Below are positions 1 to 5,375 of a stretch of 7,748 nt of DNA, one piece after another; the stretch's first letter is position 1, and each line of letters opens with the position of its first letter. The stretch is from an uncultured Clostridia bacterium (GTDB lineage: Bacteria > Bacillota_A > Clostridia > TANB77 > CAG-508). The position numbers and the translations under genes were made by a program. Under the pieces are notes generated by a model. The model had not been told where the DNA came from, did no database searches, and worked only from the letters and a program-made list of their open reading frames with translations. The stretch lies in contig CALXZR010000001.1 in NCBI GenBank assembly GCA_944393295.1, positions 1 to 7,748 on the forward strand. The letters are read 5' to 3'.

Positions 1-182
1 GCTCAAATAGTACTAAAGAAGCTTTTGTAGAGAGTAGTTCTTCTAATGTTACTTTTGAAAAAAATGAAACAACTGGTAATTATATTGTATATGACAAGGA
101 TGGAGATATAATAAAAGATGATGTATCTGAATCAGAAAGATATGTTTATGAAGATTTTCCGGATTATTCTCCTGGTTTTTAA
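1..182 (+). CDS. 3' end of an unrecognised protein gene (partial)
   Basis: An open frame enters from the left edge (first full codon at position 3) and ends at TAA 180-182, giving 59 C-terminal residues. They are rich in Ser, Asp and Glu, with a stretch containing YIVYDKDGD and ending DYSPGF. No domain is recognisable; the acidic, Ser-rich tail would suit a surface or secreted protein, but this is only a guess. In many Firmicutes dacF lies upstream of spoIIA; this tail does not look like a DacF C-terminus to me. An intrinsic terminator follows about 80 bases downstream, so the gene ends its own transcription unit and is not part of the spoIIA operon. Confidence 0.7.
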   Translation, partial: SNSTKEAFVESSSSNVTFEKNETTGNYIVYDKDGDIIKDDVSESERYVYEDFPDYSPGF

Positions 183-200
183 TCTAAAATTTATTAGCTT

Positions 201-213
201 TTTTGTCAATTAA
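201..213 (+). promoter_or_regulatory. possible distal Spo0A box upstream of spoIIA
   Basis: TTTTGTCAATTAA matches most of the extended Spo0A-box consensus TTTTGTCGAAAAA (TTTTGTC exact, then mismatches). It lies about 110 bases upstream of the proposed sigma-H promoter and on the far side of the terminator. Spo0A~P activates spoIIA in Bacillus from several upstream boxes, so the location is plausible, but one imperfect site in AT-rich DNA is weak evidence. Confidence 0.25.
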
Positions 214-264
214 ACTCAAATAAGATATTTTTTTAAGTTAAAAGAGAATAAAATATAATAAAAG

Positions 265-294
265 AAAAAAAGAAGTCAATGACTTCTTTTTTTT
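265..294 (+). terminator. intrinsic terminator of the upstream partial gene
   Basis: AAAAAAAGAAGTC (265-277), a three-base loop AAT, then GACTTC running directly into eight T residues (287-294) make a perfect hairpin with its U-tract. Because the stem has an A-run on the left and a T-run on the right, it could also terminate transcription coming from the other strand. The ATG at 279 lies in its loop, which argues against using that ATG as the spoIIAA start. Confidence 0.85.
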
Positions 295-318
295 CGCCAA
301 AACTTCCTAAATTTCTTC

Positions 319-348
319 GAAGGAGATTTCATTTTAAATATAGAATAT
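319..348 (+). promoter_or_regulatory. sigma-H-type promoter of the spoIIA operon
   Basis: A -35-like GAAGGAGAT (319-327) and a -10-like ATAGAATAT (340-348) are separated by 12 bases. Against the Bacillus sigma-H consensus RnAGGAwWW-N11/12-RnnGAATww only one position (G325) departs. Sigma-H plus Spo0A~P drive spoIIA in Bacillus and Clostridia, so position and match agree. TTCTTCGAA (313-321), which overlaps the -35, resembles the 0A box TTTGTCGAA at 7 of 9 positions. The predicted transcript would start near 355, leaving a leader of about 30 bases before the GTG start. Confidence 0.65.
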
Positions 349-364
349 TAAGACAGAACAAAAG

Positions 365-373
365 AAAAGGAGG
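365..373 (+). promoter_or_regulatory. Shine-Dalgarno site fixing the spoIIAA start
   Basis: AAAAGGAGG ends 10 bases before GTG 384. It is the only strong ribosome-binding site in the region and lies downstream of the sigma-H-like promoter. The earlier in-frame ATG at 279 is upstream of that promoter and inside a terminator hairpin. Confidence 0.8.
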
Positions 374-383
374 TTGTAGTTTA

Positions 384-713
384 GTGAATGTAAAACATTT
401 CGTAGAGGACAAGGTGTTGGTCTTTGAAATTACAGAAGAATTAGACCATCACATTTCAGAAATTATAAGAAGGAGAATTGATTATGAAATTCAAAGATTT
501 ATGCCTAAAAGAGTTATACTTGATTTTAATCGTGTTGTATTTATGGATAGCGCCGGAGTGGGACTAGTAATTGGAAGGTATAAAACAGCTTGTAGCTATG
601 GTACTAAAATAGAGATGGTAAACGTAAATCCTAAAATAAGAAGAGTCTTTGAAATGGCAGGAATATTAAAAATAATTCCCATTATAGAGGAATCTAAAAT
701 CGTAAATGGATAA
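384..713 (+). CDS. spoIIAA: SpoIIAA anti-sigma F factor antagonist (STAS domain)
   Basis: Cytoplasmic partner-switch protein that, when unphosphorylated, displaces sigma-F from SpoIIAB in the forespore. From the GTG at 384 it is 109 residues, close to the roughly 117 of Bacillus SpoIIAA; the frame stays open back to 279, but the Shine-Dalgarno site and promoter support the GTG. The diagnostic STAS loop DFNRVVFMDSAGVGLVIGRY (residues 47-66) is present; Ser56 in MDSAGVG corresponds to the serine phosphorylated by SpoIIAB (Ser58 in B. subtilis). The C-terminal part (VNVNPKIRRVFEMAGILKIIPI) is typical of the family. It is first in the spoIIAA-spoIIAB-sigF string, with 53 bases to spoIIAB. Function rests on family motifs plus synteny and is very secure. 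Confidence 0.97.
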   Translation: MNVKHFVEDKVLVFEITEELDHHISEIIRRRIDYEIQRFMPKRVILDFNRVVFMDSAGVGLVIGRYKTACSYGTKIEMVNVNPKIRRVFEMAGILKIIPIIEESKIVNG

Positions 714-766
714 TTTATTTGCAAAGATTATTTTCTAATAATTAGATTGGAAAGGAATTTTTATAT

Positions 767-1234
767 ATGAATAAACCTGTAAAAAATGAAATGAAAATAG
801 AATTTTTAAGTAAGTCAGCAAATGAAGCTTTTGCAAGAATTGCAGTTGCAGCCTTTGCGACACAATTAGATCCTACTATAGAAGAAATAGCTGATATAAA
901 GACTTCAGTATCTGAAGCTGTTACAAATAGCATAATTCATGCATATCCAAATACAGAAGGAATTGTTAAAGTAAGGGCAAAACTATATGAAGATGAAATA
1001 GAAATTGAAGTATCAGATAATGGAGAGGGAATAGAAAATATAGAAGAGGCAAAAGAGCCTTTATATACAACAAGAGGAAATTTAGAACGTTCTGGAATGG
1101 GTTTTACTATAATGGATAGCTTTATGGATTCTCTGAAAGTAGAGTCTGTAGTGGGACTTGGAACTAAAATAACAATGGGAAAAAAGATAAAAAAAGAAAA
1201 GGATTTTTCAGTAAATACATACGAAATTAAATAA
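767..1234 (+). CDS. spoIIAB: SpoIIAB anti-sigma F factor and serine kinase
   Basis: Binds and silences sigma-F and phosphorylates SpoIIAA. The 155 residues (Bacillus about 146) form one GHKL-type ATPase domain. The N-box lies in [12 protein letters not shown] (49-60), with Glu50 as likely catalytic base and Asn54 as likely Mg ligand. The G1 box is DNGEGI (84-89). The lid segment [20 protein letters not shown] (97-116) carries the second glycine motif RSGMGF and is almost diagnostic of SpoIIAB. The start ATG 767 follows GGAAAGGAA (749-757) at good spacing. The C-terminal 20 residues are a lysine-rich tail, slightly longer than in Bacillus. It lies between its two partners, as in all spoIIA operons. 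Confidence 0.97.
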   Translation: MNKPVKNEMKIEFLSKSANEAFARIAVAAFATQLDPTIEEIADIKTSVSEAVTNSIIHAYPNTEGIVKVRAKLYEDEIEIEVSDNGEGIENIEEAKEPLYTTRGNLERSGMGFTIMDSFMDSLKVESVVGLGTKITMGKKIKKEKDFSVNTYEIK

Positions 1235-1296
1235 TTTAAAATTAATTATTAAGCATAGAAGAAGATTTTAGCAAAATAAAAACTTTAGGAGGTTTT

Positions 1297-2043
1297 ATGT
1301 TTGAAAACAACGAAGCTATGCTTAAAGGCGCAACTCTTGGAAATTCTGCAGCTTTAGAAGGAATGATAGAGTTAAACAATGGACTTATTTGGAGCATAGC
1401 AAAAAGATTTGTTGGTAGAGGATATGAACTTGAAGATCTATATCAAATAGGATGTATAGGAATGATAAAATCCATTAGAAAATTTGATTTCAAATTTGGT
1501 GTAAAATTTTCTACTTATGCAGTACCATATATTTTAGGAGAAATAAAAAAGTTTATTCGTGACGATGGTATTATAAAAGTAAGTAGATCAACAAAAGAGC
1601 TAGGAATTAAAATTAGAGAGATTGAGAAAAAATATGTATTAGAAAAAGGAGAGTCTATTTCAATAAAAAAATTATCTGAATTATTAAATGTGCCAGAGGT
1701 AGATATAGTATCTGCCATAGAAGCTTCAAAACAGGTAGAATCTATTAATGAAGAAGTTTATGAGGACGGCAGTTGTACAAAAATAGATAAGATAGTCAAT
1801 AATCGTGATGAACAAGGAAAAATTATAGATAAGATAGTATTAAACGAAATGGTAAATTCACTAAAGGAAAGGGATAAAAAAATTATTATATTAAGATTTT
1901 ACAAAGAGAAAACTCAAACACAAGTTGCTAAAATTCTTGGTATTTCTCAAGTTCAGGTATCAAGAATAGAAAAAAGAATTTTAAAGGAATTTAGGAATAA
2001 ATTAATTAATGAAAATGTTTCATTAAAAGAATTTTCTAAATAA
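1297..2043 (+). CDS. sigF: RNA polymerase sporulation sigma factor sigma-F
   Basis: First forespore-specific sigma factor. Its 248 residues contain region 2 (about 8-95), with the core-binding segment YELEDLYQIGCIGMIKSI (43-60) and the -10-reading segment FSTYAVPYILGEIKKFIRDD (71-90). Region 3 follows (about 97-145), then region 4 (183-236), whose helix-turn-helix TQTQVAKILGISQVQVSRIE (206-225) reads the -35. The close paralogue sigma-G shares this architecture; placement directly after spoIIAB identifies sigma-F. A strong Shine-Dalgarno TAGGAGG (1286-1292) stands only 4 bases from the ATG, tighter than usual. The 62-base gap after spoIIAB holds nothing else evident. No loss of key regions is visible. 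Confidence 0.96.
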   Translation: MFENNEAMLKGATLGNSAALEGMIELNNGLIWSIAKRFVGRGYELEDLYQIGCIGMIKSIRKFDFKFGVKFSTYAVPYILGEIKKFIRDDGIIKVSRSTKELGIKIREIEKKYVLEKGESISIKKLSELLNVPEVDIVSAIEASKQVESINEEVYEDGSCTKIDKIVNNRDEQGKIIDKIVLNEMVNSLKERDKKIIILRFYKEKTQTQVAKILGISQVQVSRIEKRILKEFRNKLINENVSLKEFSK

Positions 2044-2077
2044 TAGGTAAAAGCAAATTTTGTAGAAGGATATCAAT

Positions 2078-3058
2078 ATGTTTAAAAAAATTTTAAAATA
2101 TATAGTTTTTGCGATTGCAGTTGCTATAATATTACCGTTTTTAGTAAATAAAGATGATAAAGTTCAAGAAACTGTATCAAATGAAGTGGTAGAAAATATA
2201 GAACCATTTAATTATGGAGATTATACAACAATATCATTATTACATACGGCTGATAATAGTATAGAAAATCTTAATTTAGACGAATACTTATTAGGAGTTG
2301 TATCTGCTGAAATGCCGGCAAGTTTTGAATTAGAAGCTTTAAAAGCTCAAGCTGTTGTTGCAAGAACATATACAATATATAAGATAAAAAGTGGAGGAAA
2401 ACATGAAAATGCTTCTGTATGCGACAGTTCTTTATGTTGTCAAGCTTGGATTTCTAAAGAAAATAGAATGGCTAGATGGGAAGAAGATAAAAGAGAAGAA
2501 TACTGGAATAAAATTGTAGAAGCAGTAAATGCTACTAAAGGAAAAGTAATATTATATCAAAATGAACCTATAAATGCTTTTTTTCATAGTAATAGTGGTG
2601 GAAAAACAGAAAAGCCAGAATATGTTTGGGGCGGAAGTTTTCCATATTTAGTAAGTGTAGAAACTAGTGGAGAAGAAGCATATAGTAGTTATCAATCAGA
2701 GGTTATATTATCTAAAGATGAATTAGTAGCAAAAATGCTAGAAAAATATTCAGATTTTTCTATAAATTTTGATGAAGAAGATGCAATTAAAATAATGGAA
2801 TATACAGAAGCTGATAGAGTAAAGACTATTAAAATAGGAAATAAAAATATTTCAGGAGTAGAGGCAAGAAGTATTTTTGGATTAAAATCAGCAAAATTTT
2901 CAATTGAAATAATTGAAAATAATATTCATTTTGCAGTAATAGGTTATGGACATGGAGTTGGATTAAGTCAAACAGGAAGTGATAGCTTGGCAAAGCAAGG
3001 AAAGAATTATATGGAAATTATTAAACATTATTATAAAGATGTGGAAATAAGTGAATAA
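2078..3058 (+). CDS. spoIID: SpoIID stage II lytic transglycosylase
   Basis: Mother-cell membrane enzyme that cleaves peptidoglycan glycan strands during septal thinning and engulfment, working with SpoIIM and SpoIIP. Of 326 residues, 5-23 form an uncleaved signal anchor. The SpoIID/LytB domain follows: LDEYLLGVVSAEMPASFELE (67-86) carries Glu78, the likely catalytic acid, and LKAQAVVARTY (88-98) is the classic motif. His109, Cys115 and Cys121 have the spacing of a zinc site I recall from the C. difficile enzyme (from memory). The domain ends with AFFHSNSGGKTE and GYGHGVGLSQTG, both family hallmarks. The gene starts 34 bases after sigF, with AGAAGGA as ribosome site. I found no convincing sigma-E promoter in the short gap, though mother-cell expression would need one. 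Confidence 0.95.
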   Translation: MFKKILKYIVFAIAVAIILPFLVNKDDKVQETVSNEVVENIEPFNYGDYTTISLLHTADNSIENLNLDEYLLGVVSAEMPASFELEALKAQAVVARTYTIYKIKSGGKHENASVCDSSLCCQAWISKENRMARWEEDKREEYWNKIVEAVNATKGKVILYQNEPINAFFHSNSGGKTEKPEYVWGGSFPYLVSVETSGEEAYSSYQSEVILSKDELVAKMLEKYSDFSINFDEEDAIKIMEYTEADRVKTIKIGNKNISGVEARSIFGLKSAKFSIEIIENNIHFAVIGYGHGVGLSQTGSDSLAKQGKNYMEIIKHYYKDVEISE

Positions 3059-3121
3059 TCTTCAAAAAAATGCAAATACTTAAAATATAATTGAAATTCT
3101 AATAATAGAAAGGAAGAAGAT

Positions 3122-4018
3122 ATGAGTAAAAGAGATTTTTTTGAAGAAGAAAAAATGAACAAAATGATAACAATTTTTGGTGTTGTTTTAGTAGTTTCTA
3201 TAATTGCTTTTATTGTTATTTTTACAATTTATAATAAAAAATTAAAAGAAGAAGCAGATTTAAGTGTTTTAGATTTAGGAGCTGTAAATTCTATGGTACC
3301 TAATGATAATACAGTTTCAGCAAGTAGCACTCAAGATAAGGGAAAAGAAGATAATACAGCTCAAAATACTACAAATAATGTATCTAATAATACAATTAGT
3401 AAAGTAGTAGAAAATACAAATACAACTACTGAAAAGAAAGAAAAGACAAGCAATACATCAAAAAATACTGTAAGCAATACTGCAAATAATAATGCAAATA
3501 ATATTGTAAATAATACAGTGAATAACGTAGTAGACAATAATACTTCAAATACTACAGAAAATAGTGTAAACAATACAAATACAGCAGATTCTAATAATTC
3601 AGAAAGTACAGAATTAAGTTTTATGGCACCTGTTGCTGGAGAAATTTCAAAGGATTTTGCAAGTGATACTTTAATATATTCTAACACTTTAGAGGAGTGG
3701 ACTACTCATTTAGGAATAGATATTAAAGCTGAAAGAACTTCGGTTGTAGTTGCTTCAGAAGCAGGAAAAGTAGAAAGTATAAAAAGTGATCCAAGATATG
3801 GTTTAACCATAACAATAGATCATGGTAACGGTTACAAAACAATATATTCAAACTTATTAACTACAGAATTTGTACAAACTGGTGAAACTGTTGAAAAGGG
3901 ACAAACTATAGCTACAGTTGGAGATACAGCTAGTTTTGAAGTTTTAGATGAACCACATCTTCATTTTGAGATGTATATTAATGGTGAGGCAGTAAATCCA
4001 ACTTTATATTTTAAATAA
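3122..4018 (+). CDS. spoIIQ: SpoIIQ, forespore M23 peptidase-like engulfment protein
   Basis: Forespore membrane protein that in known systems pairs with SpoIIIAH across the intermembrane space to form the engulfment zipper and feeding channel. The 298 residues comprise a short cytoplasmic head, one transmembrane helix (about 15-37), a low-complexity Asn/Thr linker (about 61-162) and a C-terminal LytM/M23 domain (about 167-298). The M23 zinc motifs are intact: His196-x3-Asp200 (THLGID) and His279-x-His281 (EPHLHFE). Bacillus SpoIIQ lacks part of this set, while clostridial ones keep it, so endopeptidase activity is possible. Its place after spoIID matches the C. difficile spoIID-spoIIQ order and decides SpoIIQ over a generic M23 protein. 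AAAGGAAGAAG precedes the ATG. No clear sigma-F promoter was seen in the 63-base gap. Confidence 0.88.
   Translation: MSKRDFFEEEKMNKMITIFGVVLVVSIIAFIVIFTIYNKKLKEEADLSVLDLGAVNSMVPNDNTVSASSTQDKGKEDNTAQNTTNNVSNNTISKVVENTNTTTEKKEKTSNTSKNTVSNTANNNANNIVNNTVNNVVDNNTSNTTENSVNNTNTADSNNSESTELSFMAPVAGEISKDFASDTLIYSNTLEEWTTHLGIDIKAERTSVVVASEAGKVESIKSDPRYGLTITIDHGNGYKTIYSNLLTTEFVQTGETVEKGQTIATVGDTASFEVLDEPHLHFEMYINGEAVNPTLYFK
3353..3601 (+). repeat. Asn/Thr low-complexity coding repeat in the spoIIQ linker
   Basis: Codons for Asn (AAT), Thr (ACA/ACT), Val and Ser recur irregularly (NNTVNN, NNIVNN, SNTANNN and similar units) over residues about 78-160. There is no clean repeat period. The segment is extremely AT-rich and probably encodes a disordered extracytoplasmic spacer between membrane anchor and M23 domain. 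The long open frame on the opposite strand here is a by-product of this composition. Confidence 0.8.
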
Positions 4019-4035
4019 AGTACCAATAAATTAGA

Positions 4036-4084
4036 GCTTTAATATTTCAAAATATTAAATTTTGAAATATTAAGGCATTTTTTT
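4036..4084 (+). terminator. intrinsic terminator after spoIIQ
   Basis: Two 18-base arms (4036-4053 and 4059-4076) pair throughout with a single G-T wobble around the five-base loop ATTAA, followed by seven T residues (4078-4084). It ends the spoIIA-spoIID-spoIIQ string. The arms are almost all A/T apart from GC at the base, so the stem relies on length. Confidence 0.88.
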
Positions 4085-4089
4085 ATATT

Positions 4090-4198
4090 CTTAGGAAAGT
4101 CATCCACGATAGTGATGAGTTTCCTTAGAAGATAGTTATGGAAGAATTAGATTTTCTTGTGTGGCTTTGCCACTTAGAAAATTTTATTCTTGTTTTTT
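4090..4198 (+). other. unexplained pair of stem-loops between spoIIQ and the cdaA operon
   Basis: Hairpin 1 pairs CTTAGGAAA (4090-4098) with TTTCCTTAG (4120-4128) with one mismatch, and inside it TCATC (4100-4104) with GATGA (4114-4118). Hairpin 2 pairs GTGGC (4161-4165) with GCCAC (4169-4173) over a TTT loop and, beyond a small internal loop, ATTTTCT (4151-4157) with AGAAAAT (4176-4182). A T-rich run (4183-4199) follows, as in a terminator. The pair lies downstream of the spoIIQ terminator and upstream of the next promoter, in DNA with no gene. It could be a small RNA, a second terminator or a palindromic repeat element; no known RNA family is recognised. Confidence 0.4.
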
Positions 4199-4244
4199 AT
4201 TAAAAAAATGATTCTCAAACTTTACATTTAGGAAAAATTTTGTA

Positions 4245-4273
4245 TTGAAAAACTTAAGTAGATATGTTAAACT
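4245..4273 (+). promoter_or_regulatory. sigma-A-type promoter of the miniprotein-cdaA operon
   Basis: TTGAAA (4245-4250), 17 bases, then TAAACT (4268-4273), preceded by TG at 4265-4266 as an extended -10. The -10 matches TATAAT at four of six positions, but the spacing is ideal. Transcription would begin near 4280, about 26 bases before the miniprotein start. Confidence 0.55.
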
Positions 4274-4305
4274 AGTATATATTATATAAGAGAGGACTGA
4301 AAAAA

Positions 4306-4410
4306 ATGAATAAAATGAAACTAATGAAAAGAATTATAGCAATAGTATTATTACTTTTAATGGTATTTTCTGTATGTGGTACACTTATATTTTATTTAGT
4401 TGCAGCATAA
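4306..4410 (+). CDS. 34-residue single-pass membrane miniprotein
   Basis: ATG 4306 to TAA 4408-4410 encodes 34 residues: a basic N-terminus (MNKMKLMKR) followed by one hydrophobic helix of about 22 residues containing a single Cys (FSVCGT, Cys24). AGAGGA (4291-4296) gives a ribosome site 9 bases upstream, and a sigma-A-like promoter precedes it at sensible distance. Its stop is 26 bases before the cdaA start, so both are probably co-transcribed. Size and layout recall firmicute membrane miniproteins such as the stressosome-associated Prli42, but this is resemblance by eye. Cys24 could suggest a lipobox, but the residues VFSVC do not fit one well. Function unknown; it might influence CdaA in the membrane, inferred from position alone. 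Confidence 0.65.
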   Translation: MNKMKLMKRIIAIVLLLLMVFSVCGTLIFYLVAA

Positions 4411-4436
4411 ATATATGATTTAGGAAGGATAAGTTA

Positions 4437-5342
4437 ATGATTGAAAATTTAGCAGAATCATTTAAAATTTTATATGAAGAAAATATATTAAACTATTTAA
4501 AAGATTTATACTTATATCCGATAAAATTAATTACTTTAATAATAGATATTGCAATAGTTTGTTTTTTAGCCTATAAAGCATTCCAAATGTTAAAAAATAC
4601 CAGAGCCTGGCAATTATTAAAAGGAATTATTGTTTTAGTCTTAGTAACTGTACTAAGTAAATTTTTAAATTTATACATATTAAATTATATTTTATCGTCT
4701 GTTATGACCTATGGAGTATTTTTATTAATTGTAGTTTTCCAACCAGAGCTTAGAAGAGCTTTAGAACAAATTGGAAGTTCGAATAGGTTTACTAGATTAT
4801 TTGGGTTAGAAAAAGATTTAGATGCTAAGAAAAAGGAAAATATCTATAGAATAGCAATTGCAGCTACAGAGCTTTCTAAGACAAAAACAGGAGCTTTAAT
4901 TGTAATTGAAAGAGATATAAGGATACAAGATATAATAGCAACGGGTATACCAATAGATGCAGAAATATCACCACAGTTATTGGTAAATATATTTGTTCCA
5001 AATACACCACTTCATGATGGTGCAGTAGTTATAAGTGACAATAAAATAGCAGCAGCTTCATGTATGCTTCCACTTTCTGACGATAAAGATATTGCAAGAG
5101 AATTAGGAACAAGGCATAGAGCTGCAATTGGTATTTCTAAAGAATCTGATGCAATAGTAGTTGTTGTTTCAGAAGAAACTGGAAAAATGTCAATAGCTAA
5201 AAATGGAACTTTAATAGCTGATGTAAGAGAAGATGTTTTAAAGAAAATATTAATAAAAAATCTTCTTACAGATCAAAATCAAAAAAATAACAAAAATGAA
5301 AAATCATCAGAAGATAAAAAATCAGAAGAAAAAAATGAATAA
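4437..5342 (+). CDS. cdaA: CdaA membrane diadenylate cyclase (c-di-AMP synthase)
   Basis: Condenses two ATP into cyclic di-AMP, the second messenger for potassium and osmolyte balance and cell-wall homeostasis. Of 301 residues, the N-terminus has three transmembrane helices (about 28-50, 62-80, 84-102) and a linker. The DisA_N/DAC domain (about 125-275) carries the DGA motif in PLHDGAVVI (Asp194-Gly195-Ala196) and the RHR motif in GTRHRAA (226-228), followed by VVVVSEETG with Glu246. The active site looks complete. The last 25 or so residues are a highly charged Lys/Glu/Asn tail, longer than the core fold requires. GGAAGGA (4423-4429) precedes the ATG. In most Firmicutes cdaR and glmM follow cdaA; here a terminator and a convergent gene follow instead. 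Confidence 0.96.
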   Translation: MIENLAESFKILYEENILNYLKDLYLYPIKLITLIIDIAIVCFLAYKAFQMLKNTRAWQLLKGIIVLVLVTVLSKFLNLYILNYILSSVMTYGVFLLIVVFQPELRRALEQIGSSNRFTRLFGLEKDLDAKKKENIYRIAIAATELSKTKTGALIVIERDIRIQDIIATGIPIDAEISPQLLVNIFVPNTPLHDGAVVISDNKIAAASCMLPLSDDKDIARELGTRHRAAIGISKESDAIVVVVSEETGKMSIAKNGTLIADVREDVLKKILIKNLLTDQNQKNNKNEKSSEDKKSEEKNE

Positions 5343-5371
5343 AAACCTTCAGCAAAAGCTGAAGATTTTTT
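5341..5371. terminator. bidirectional terminator between cdaA and the convergent operon
   Basis: CTTCAGC (5347-5353), loop AAAA, GCTGAAG (5358-5364), flanked by AAAAA on the left and TTTTTT on the right. It gives a stem plus U-tract in both directions and fits the 33-base gap between the two converging stop codons. Confidence 0.92.
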
Positions 5372-5375
5372 ATTT

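Noticed and set aside
279..383. N-terminal extension of SpoIIAA from the ATG at 279
   Set aside because: That ATG is in the loop of the upstream terminator and upstream of the sigma-H-like promoter, has no ribosome site, and the extra Arg/Lys-rich residues have no counterpart in SpoIIAA. GTG 384 has a strong Shine-Dalgarno site.
742..933. 63-codon open frame on the minus strand
   Set aside because: Antisense to spoIIAB, which is certain; no ribosome site or recognisable product.
1515..1718. 67-codon open frame on the minus strand
   Set aside because: Antisense to the core of sigF; a product of codon bias.
3059..3121. sigma-F promoter before spoIIQ
   Set aside because: Looked for GYWTA and GGnnA elements at 14-16 base spacing; only partial, unconvincing matches.
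3361..3687. 108-codon minus-strand frame with a very hydrophobic, Leu/Val/Phe-rich product
   Set aside because: It is the complement of the Asn/Thr-codon linker of spoIIQ, which automatically reads as a hydrophobic repeat; no promoter or ribosome site of its own was seen.
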